The position numbers and the translations under genes were made by a program. From assembly GCA_029747585.1 (NCBI GenBank), contig JAPEVF010000148.1, forward strand, positions 22,384 to 86,383: a DNA stretch of 64,000 nt, read 5' to 3'. Positions 57,081-64,000 of this stretch are shown one piece after another (the first letter of the stretch is position 1; every line of letters begins with the position of its first letter). This stretch comes from Pleurotus djamor. Lineage: Eukaryota > Basidiomycota > Agaricomycetes > Agaricales > Pleurotaceae. The notes beneath the pieces were generated by a model. It ran no database searches. It worked only from the letters and a program-made list of their open reading frames with translations, and was not told the DNA's origin.

Positions 57081-58766
57081 CTAATGAGTGTTGTACAACA
57101 TGCTGTCATCGTCATCATCGCTATCCTCAGCGTGATGGTTCCGATTGATATTGGAAGGCCCTGCGACGGGCTGGGTGGCAGACGCTGAAGCAGCTGATTG
57201 AGTGTTTGAAGGGACTTGAGGTGCTGAACCCATATTGGCATGGTTTGGGTTGACTGCGCTAGGAGCGGCGGGGGCAGCAGCAGCAGCAACGGGGGCGGGA
57301 GCAGCAACGGGGGCGGGAGCAGGAGCAACGGGAGCAGGAGGGGTACCAGTGGCAGGAGCAGGGACGCCGGGTGCGGTTGCTGCTGCTGCTGCTGCGGCGG
57401 CGGCGGCTTCACGTGCGAGTTTTCGCAATCTCTTTCGTACATTTTGAATGAGCTGCTTGAGGATGTCGTTCTGCGCCCAGTCGTTGGGAAAGCGTGCACG
57501 AGTCAGGTAGGGATAATCACGACGGCCCTAGATTGTGAAAAGATCAGAACAGCCGGTAGTAATATGATTATGCGGGACTGACCGCCTTGAATATCTTGGC
57601 CAGTTTGTCGGCGGGTTGATGCTTGTAACTGATGCTGAAGTCCAAGCTCACTTGAATGGAGTAGAGGAAGATAGAACGCTGAGAGAAGAGGAGTTAATCC
57701 TTGGCATATTAAGGGAGCGAGAGAAGGCCGGAAAAGTAGCAGACACTCACCTGGATTGCCTTGAAGAGACGATGATTGCCTCCAGGAAAGTGAGACATCA
57801 TGATCGGTTCAAGACGAAAGCCACGAGCAAGGCTCCCAGCCTGTCCATCAGGCCTGATGATGGGTAAGATGGGAGTCGTGCCATCTGAGGGCGGCTCGGA
57901 AGCACTGTTTGCAAATTCCAGCCGGCGCATTGCAGAGGCGAGTTCATCTGAAAATGATTAATATGCTGTGAAGTAGTTGGTATCAGTGGGCGGCGTGACA
58001 AACCTTGAAGCTCAGCAATAACCCGAGCCTGGATAGCAGGGTCAACCGGCACGACAGGTTGGGCAGCAGCAGCTGGGACGGCTGGGACAGCAGCCGGGAC
58101 AACAGCCGGGACAGCAGCTGGTGCAGCTGGGAGCGGTGCAGCTGGGAGCGGTGTAGCTGGGAGTGGTGGGGGCATGGTGGCCGCAGTACCCAATGAGTTG
58201 ACTTGGGTAGAGGGCGGGCTCGGGGTGGGTGGGAACGAGTACATCGAGGACAAGTCAAATGAACCTGTGGTCGCGTTGGGCGTGTAAGGGCTATTCTGGA
58301 AATGGAACTGGTTAGCTTGGCCAAGGTACATGCCGTTCCCATTGTTGAAGCTTGTGTTGGTGTTATTGAAGTTCGTGTTTAGGGTGTTGTTGTAGTGGAC
58401 ATTGGCGTCTAGGTTGTTGAAGGGGGTAGTCGCGCCTGTGTTGGTACCGAAGTGGGCATTCGCAGTTGGGTTCGCGTTGAAGTTCATGCTGGGGCCCATA
58501 ATCGCGTTCATGTTTGAATTGGACGTGTTCACGTTTGAGTTGGACGCGTTCATGTTCGAGTTGGACGCGTTCATGGTCATGTTCACGTCCAAGTTGGTGG
58601 CTGGGTTCATGAACGCGTTTGCATTCATGCCGATAACCTAGAACATGAGAATGAGGATTTAGGAGAATGAAGAGAGTGAGATGAAATATACGGCAGGGGT
58701 TGCTGGACTAGTGTTTTGACCGCGTTTAGGTCTTCCCCCTTTGCGGCCAGTTGGTTGCTTGCCCAT
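57081..58766 (-). CDS. Transposon accessory protein: AT-hook, Asn/Ala/Pro-rich
   Basis: Five exons on the minus strand; starts MGKQPTGRKGGRPKRGQNTS (58766-58692), with an AT-hook-like GRP core flanked by basic residues. Then a low-complexity part built of NSNMNASNSNVNTSNSNMNA repeats, a Pro/Ala stretch, a folded part (LQDELASAMRRLEFA, TTPILPIIRPDGQAGSLARG, FRLEPIMMSHFPGGNHRLFK), DYPYLTRARFPNDWAQNDIL, a basic helix (VRKRLRKLAREAA), a long Ala/Pro tail and a final acidic EDSDDDDDSMLYNTH. I recall the YLTRARFPNDW block from other basidiomycete proteins, but know no function. It is divergent from the transposase with only ~280 bp between, which suggests a shared promoter. It may bind the element ends, like TnpA; this is inference. 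Confidence 0.78.
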
Positions 58767-59042
58767 GGAGTCGAGTCGCGTCAAGTGCTAATGGGGTAAT
58801 GAGAGTATGTGAGGAACCAAAGACAATATTGATTGCCGCGTTTGACTGAGCTCACCAGAATGGGGGGAGGGATGTGGGGGGAAGGAAGAAAGATGTTGAG
58901 ATGTCGAATTCAAACGAAGTCGCCCTTATCTACCCTATAATTTGAATTTAGTCAGATGACCGTGTTCCGTCGGCGTGATCGTGAACGTGACATACCAAGC
59001 TCTTGAGTCAAGTCAAGTACCTAAGCTCAAGACTAACACACG
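58767..59042. promoter_or_regulatory. Shared divergent promoter of transposase and accessory gene
   Basis: 276 bp between the two head-to-head ATGs (58766 minus, 59043 plus). AT-rich around 58935-58950; no clear TATA box. Confidence 0.5.
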
Positions 59043-62000
59043 ATGGTTTCTGTACGACGACAGCCACGACCACCAAAGAAGGGTGGTAGGAAGTCTTCCA
59101 AGGGCGAACGGGTACTGTGCGACTGTGGTTGCAATAAGCAAGTTCACCCTCGAACGAAACTCAACCATCGACACGGACGCGCTTTCACTCTGACTCTCGC
59201 AGTTGCCTACGAGAACAAGCAGCTTAGCGCCTCTGATCCTGCTGGACGGCTGCCTGAAACCGAATCACGCTGCTCCGTAGCTCCTAGTGATTCCAATTCT
59301 GAGCTACTTGTGCGGCAGGATAACACCTGTGCGTCAGAGCTTCATCCTGACGATGTTCAACGCTTGGAACCAGAGCTTGAATATGAAGAAATAAGCCCAC
59401 CAGATCACCTGGAACGTACTCCTTCACCCATACCTTCCAATGCCTCGGAGGCTCGATCTGACGTTGGGCCAGCTGTAGAGTTGGATGACCCCACTGATAT
59501 GGCCACATTCCACGATGCAATGAATCATGCACAAGCAAACATGCGTCGCGCTACGGTCGAGGATGCCGAGGACAGTGATGAAGAAGAAGAAGAGGAACTT
59601 GGAGAGCCGGACAAGGGTGAGGACTTTGACGATACTACAAATGGATTTGGGTTGGAGGGAGACATGTTGGACGATGACGACTTCAACAACATGAACGAGC
59701 AGTTTGAACAAGAGCTGGCTGACTTTGGTAAGTGTTGATATCCCACGATGTGACCGTTCACACGACTTACTTCTCACATCTCTAGTCGAAGAATTGAGCG
59801 ACGATGAGCTATTCTTCCTGCGCTTATATGCATATAAAACCGAAGAGGGGATCTCTGATGACGCATACGACCGACTGTCCTCAGTCTTCCAAGGACAATT
59901 GCCCGATGGAAAAATCCCATCCTTCAAGTCCATTGCCGCCCGCGTCGCTTTTCTTTCTGCTTTCGAGCCACAAACCTACGACTGTTGCATCAATGTCTGT
60001 TGCTGCTATACGGACCCGTACAAAGAGCTCGACTCTTGTCCGTATTGCAATGAACCGCGATTATCAGAGGACGGCCAACCGCGTCGCCGATTCAACTACA
60101 TCCCCATCATCCCACGTCTACAAGCATACTACGGCAACGCCTCGTTCTCCCAGAAGATGAACTACCGACACAATCATACCTCTGACCCTACAAAAGTCAC
60201 CGACGTTATGGACGGACAATACTACAAGCACCTTTGTCAGCAGCATGTCGTGGTGGATGGCAAAGAGCGCCCTTACAAGTACTTCGAGGATCCTCGAGAT
60301 GTCCTGCTCGGAGTATCATCTGACGGATTCGCTCCGTTTCGACGCCGCAAGAAAACCTGCTGGCCATTGCTCGTCTATAACTATGGCCTTCCCCCCGAAA
60401 TCCGCTTCCACCTCCGCTACATCCTGTGCGCTGGCATTATCCCGGGTCCCAATAAGCCAAAGGATTTTGATTCCTTTGCCTGGCCGCTGTATCAAGAATT
60501 CCTGAAGCTGGCGCTTGGTGTGAAAACCTACGATGTCATTCAACGGGAGATGTTTGCAATGCGAGCGTATCTTGTCCTAGGCTTCGGGGATATCCCTGCA
60601 GTATCAATGATGATGCACATCAAAGGCCACAATGGCCTCTGTCCCTGCCGCATGTGTCGCATTCGCGCTCTTCGTATCCCAGGTAGCAAGTCAACCACCC
60701 ATTATGTTCCCTTGAACAGGTTTTCGCATCCACTGGTTCAGGCTAGCCCGGAACTCCCTCGCATCTACGATCCAGGGAACCTCCCTCTACGTTCGCACCA
60801 GGAAATGCACGAACAAGGATCCCAAGTACTCCTCGCCCCTTCGCAGACCGCCTCGAACGCCCTCGCTAAGGAGTACGGTGTCAAGGGGATTGCCCTTCTC
60901 AGTCAACTCCCCGGGATCTCGTTTCCGCAATCCTTCCCATACGATTTCATGCACTTGATCTTCGAGAACGTCATGAAGAACCTCATTTTGCTTTGGACTG
61001 GGAACTATAAGGGTCTTGATGCAGGATCGGAGGACTATGTCCTCAGCAAAAAGGGCTGGGAAGATGTTGGGAAAGCATGCGAGGCAGCTGGCTCATCAAT
61101 CCCATCCGCATTTGGTGCTCGCCCTCCCAACATTGCCGAAGACCGTATGGCCATCACTGCGGACACCACATCATTCTTCATGCAATATCTTGGTCCGCCT
61201 CTCCTTGCTCGACTATTCAACCGGCCAAAATATTTCAAGCACTTCATCAAACTGGTACAGCTTGTCAAGATATGTCTCCAGTTTGAAATCAGCCGCGAAG
61301 AAATACAGCTGCTTCGTACTGGTTTCCAGCAATGGGTTCAAGGTTACGAAAAGTAAGTACTAATTCTCACACAGTTGCTCAGCTTGCTCACCTATCGCTA
61401 GAATATACTATCAACACGATCCCTCACGCCTGTCAACTTGTCCCGTAACAATCCACGCGCTGCTTCACATAGCCGACAGCATCGAAGCGATGGGCCCAGT
61501 CTGGACATATTGGGCTTTTCCCACCGAACGCTACTGCGGGAAGCTTCAACGTCTCATCAAAAGCCGCCGCCATCCGTTTGCCAACCTCGACAACAAGGTG
61601 CTAGCCCAAGCAAGATTGTCACAGATACGTATCCAATACAACCTCAACAACTCTTTCTCGAAGCCTCCCACTACCGACGTCGTCACTGGACGAGCTTTGA
61701 GGGGTCTCTCATCGCCAGACTGTGAGTTTTCTTTGAGCCTTGTCATTTCGGCTTTACCTGATATCAGGACTTAGACGCAAGCTGTATGCTTCTTCCCCCC
61801 ACTACTCGATCGGATTCTGTCGACAACTCGCTTCGCAACAAGATCATTATCTGTCTCGCGACACGATGCTCTATGACACCGGCAGCCCTGCGAAGGCTTA
61901 TTGTGTTTGATGGTTACCTGGAACAATGGGCATGCGTACGTCGTCTGGACGGAGGGGATGACATGCATGCATCATCATTTGTGAAGCATGTTGAAGATCG

Positions 62001-62443
62001 AAGGGACACAACTTACATTCGGGTAAGCTTAGTTCGTTTCTCCATTACTCAACTGCCATACTGACATGAACCCGTCTAGTATGAACAGCTTGTCGACAAA
62101 AATGCTCACATACGACGTGCTCGATCTGACTTCGAGCTCCGGACCTTCTATGGACAACTAGTCCACATCTTTTCGCTCCATCTCCCGGCCGTCACTGCGC
62201 AGAGGCTCTCCTGCCCTTGTACCCTTTTTTTTGGCGGCAATTCGGCTATGCGAAGTCATTGACTCATCGGTTGATGGGTTGGGAACACCGTACTATGAAA
62301 AGTGCGACCGCATTGAGGTGGTGGACATGAACTGTGTACAGGCACTTATTGGGCGGCTTCCGCTGAGGAGAGGATGGGCCATTATTGACCGATCAAGCGA
62401 GGTAAACCGTGCGGTTTACAATCCGGACGAGGATGAGGAATAG
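59043..62443 (+). CDS. TNP2-like transposase (Transposase_21 / Plavaka type)
   Basis: Five exons: 59043-59727, 59786-61352, 61402-61721, 61775-62022 and 62080-62443, about 1,060 residues. An N-terminal basic start (MVSVRRQPRPPKKGGRKSSK) precedes a Cys/His cluster CDCGCNKQVHPRTKLNHRHG, then an acidic linker (EDSDEEEEEELGEPDKG). The catalytic region has CCINVCCCYTDPYKELDSCPYC, GVSSDGFAPF, RFHLRYILCAGIIPGPNKP, FGDIPAVSMMMHIKGHNG and LCPCRMCRI, hallmarks of basidiomycete Plavaka transposases. The last part matches the family's C-terminal region (HALLHIADSIEAMGPVW). A T8 run at 62224-62231 puts CPCTLFF and the following AAIRLCEVIDSSVDG in different frames, so the last 70 residues need a homopolymer error or are lost. 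Cuts and joins the element ends. Confidence 0.87.
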
Positions 62444-62478
62444 TAGTTGGGGTGGATAAGTACTACATAGCATGTAAA

Positions 62479-63371
62479 TCATATATCTTTGTGGTCAATA
62501 TCAACTAAGGTTGCATCCGCGTCATCACTATTGATGATGGCAGTCTGACTCCCTTGGACCTGCTCCGCATCCGATACCTGGTCGGAAGGGACCCCCGTAA
62601 TCTCTTTGACAAATTCGGGGTCACAAGCGTTCTGTTCGCGTCACCAGTGGGATGAGAATTAGCAACGAAAAGAATAAATAGCCATGGACGCACCAGTACA
62701 TCTTGACACCAAGCATCAATTTCGTCAGCCTGGGTCAATTGCGGTAAGATAGGTGATCTGCAATGAAAAGGAAAATATCCTACCTGGGCACGAGCATTGA
62801 ACACAGGCGTAGTGATGAGGAATAGATGGCGGATGTACTCGATTTGCCGGATGCAAGGTTGGATTGAACTGCGGATGCGGTTGAGAGGCATTGAGAACCA
62901 ATGGGGTCGGCGAGAGGTGGGGTCGTTTGGGCAGACATCAACAATGATGACTGGACTGACTTGGTCCTCAACGTCCACGCAGTATGGAGTGTATACACGC
63001 CAGATCAACAAGAACTCGTCGCGTTCGACCTAAAAGATGATAAGAACATTCCAGAGAACAAATAACCCGTAGGACGCACATTGTAGACACGCATAGCGTG
63101 TCGAAAAACAAACTTCGAGTTCAATTCGACGAGAAGGTAATGATGACTGTTGTCATACACCGCGTCCAGACGGGCCAAAGCATGTGCACGCTAATGCCAG
63201 TCAGCGGGCTGGGGGAAGAACAATGAATCGATAACGTACCCAGATTTCCCCTCCGGACTCCAAGCCCTTGACATCCAAGTACCATTCGAGGTTCTTCTTG
63301 TGGTACATCGGGTTGTCGTCGTCGTCAAATGGACCCAAGCCGGAGTCGGTGAAACGGAAGCGGCTGGTCAT
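62479..63371 (-). CDS. Transposon-borne protein of unknown function
   Basis: Not recognised. Five exons on the minus strand keep one frame: MTSRFRFTDSGLGPFDDDD (63371), NPMYHKKNLEWYLDVKGLES, ALARLDAVYDNSHHYLLVEL, FVFRHAMRVYNVERDEFLLI, WRVYTPYCVDVEDQVSPVII, NPDT-like NDPTSRRPHWFSMPLNRI, QIEYIRHLFLITTPVF, ADEIDAWCQDVL, CDPEFVKEITGVPSDQV, ending VDIDHKDI. About 210-215 residues, mixed alpha/beta, no signal peptide or membrane segment. It sits inside the CACTA element, convergent with the transposase (36 bp between the stops), so it is element cargo rather than a host gene. A role in transposition, target choice or host interaction is possible, but no motif supports one. Confidence 0.72.
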
Positions 63372-63589
63372 CAAATGCAGTGTAAAAGAGCTGATACAGA
63401 AGGAGTGTTCGAGGGGGAGGACAAGGAGCAAAGCGGGACTTGCTGTGCATTATATCGACAAGGACGTCGCGGGAGATCAACAAGAAAACCAGTTACGCAC
63501 TGGGTGCGTGACCGTTCAGGCTTTGACGCGTCGATGTGACTGTGAGAACTAACTTTATTGACCGTGCGACTACTAGGGTCCATTTACTG

Positions 63590-63827
63590 ACCGTGTGACT
63601 TATACACCCATATCCGTCATTGGTTCGACGCACCCAACCCTCGTATGGTTCGAGAAACCCTCTTTGGTCACCCATATATCCAGTTGCAAGCACCCATCCT
63701 TTTCCCGAGTCGAAAAACTAGTACTCTTCACCCAACACTGGTTTTTTGGGTCGCACCCAATTACCTGGTGATCTGCTGTGTAAACCGGCTAATTAAGTGC
63801 CTCGCACCCGTCTTGGGTTCTATAGTG
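63590..63827. repeat. Right subterminal repeat region of the CACTA element
   Basis: Repeated CACCCA/TTGGGT motifs (cgcacccaacc, tcacccat, ttcacccaac, tttgggtcgcaccca, cgcacccgtcttgggttc) mirror the left end. Confidence 0.7.
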
Positions 63828-64000
63828 CCGGCCGTATAGTGATGGGAAGTGTGGGAGGTTTGGGGGGAGCACCACATGGAATCCCGAGCCCACCTTTTTC
63901 GTTTCTTTTCTTTTTCGCTTTTTTTCTTGTTTTGTTGGTTTTTGGAGTGCATACGGCGCCGGATACGATAAACAGAAAGTAATAAGAATGAAAGGGAGGA

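Larger units (their letters stand above)
56405..63827. mobile_element. CACTA (CMC, Plavaka-type) DNA transposon, apparently complete, 7.4 kb
   Basis: Left end CACTACGTGACCC, right end (reverse complement) CACTATAGAACCC. The 3-bp flank CCG occurs directly on both sides (56402-56404 and 63828-63830), the target duplication size of CACTA elements. Subterminal copies of TTTGGGTT/CACCCA are dense in the first ~330 and last ~240 bp. Cargo: a TNP2-like transposase (59043-62443, plus), an AT-hook/Asn-Ala-Pro-rich protein (57081-58766, minus) and an unknown protein (62479-63371, minus). A second TATAGTG copy at 63835-63841 just outside the right end may be an older terminus. Confidence 0.88.

Noticed and set aside
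57235..57581. Gly/Ala/Ser-rich plus-strand frames
   Set aside because: Shadows of the Ala/Pro-rich tail of the minus-strand accessory gene.
63797..63982. Small plus-strand frame at the right end
   Set aside because: Spans the transposon boundary and T-rich DNA; no coding support.

Overview
The window is nuclear DNA of a mushroom-forming basidiomycete (Agaricomycetes). Protein-coding genes are cut by many 50-60 bp GT-AG introns. The gene families are typical of Agaricomycetes: expanded leucine-rich F-box-like proteins, a FunK1 fungal kinase, a DUF6593-like protein, EGH16-like secreted proteins and a Plavaka-type CACTA transposon. No virus, plasmid or bacterial sequence was seen. Single N bases are scattered through the sequence, often beside homopolymers; at three sites they break otherwise continuous reading frames, and this looks like a sequencing artefact.

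Layout. 0-4.5 kb: an Osh1-type oxysterol-binding protein (minus strand) with ankyrin, PH, FFAT and ORD parts. 4.7-10.2 kb: three tandem F-box paralogues. 10.85 kb: an intron-containing elongator tRNA-Met(CAT). 11-23 kb: core metabolism genes (cytosine deaminase, TauD-like sulfonate dioxygenase, ICMT-like methyltransferase, ADP-ribosylglycohydrolase, NAT9-like acetyltransferase, SDR, DUF6593-like protein), with a small secreted repeat protein at 14.8-15.5 kb. 24.4-25.5 kb: an EGH16-like secreted protein that shares its signal peptide and C-terminal tail with the 14.8 kb gene. 25.9-27.5 and 30.6-32.4 kb: two more F-box genes. 28-38.6 kb: a triplicated unit of a PIN-like carrier plus a multi-pass membrane protein; all three carriers look intact, but only one companion gene survives and the other two are decayed. 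One unit is inverted. 40.3-45.3 kb: NAP1 histone chaperone and a GMC oxidoreductase. 45.4-53.4 kb: an 867-bp element with terminal inverted repeats, 2.4 kb of decayed sequence, a small coiled-coil protein, a FunK1 kinase, and a 334-bp Tc1/mariner-like MITE close to the kinase's 5' end. 53.4-56.4 kb: pyrimidine-rich low-complexity DNA.

56.4-63.8 kb: an apparently complete 7.4-kb CACTA/Plavaka transposon with CACTA ends and a 3-bp CCG target duplication. It carries three genes: a TNP2-like transposase on the plus strand, and two opposite-strand accessory genes, one an AT-hook/Asn-Pro-Ala-rich protein and the other of unknown function. The accessory pair is the best candidate for a poorly described system in this window.

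Most host genes look like independent single-gene units. Co-ordination is suggested only by the duplicated carrier + membrane-protein pairs, the two secreted proteins with matching ends, and the transposon's gene set. All splice models were made by hand from GT-AG signals and frame continuity.
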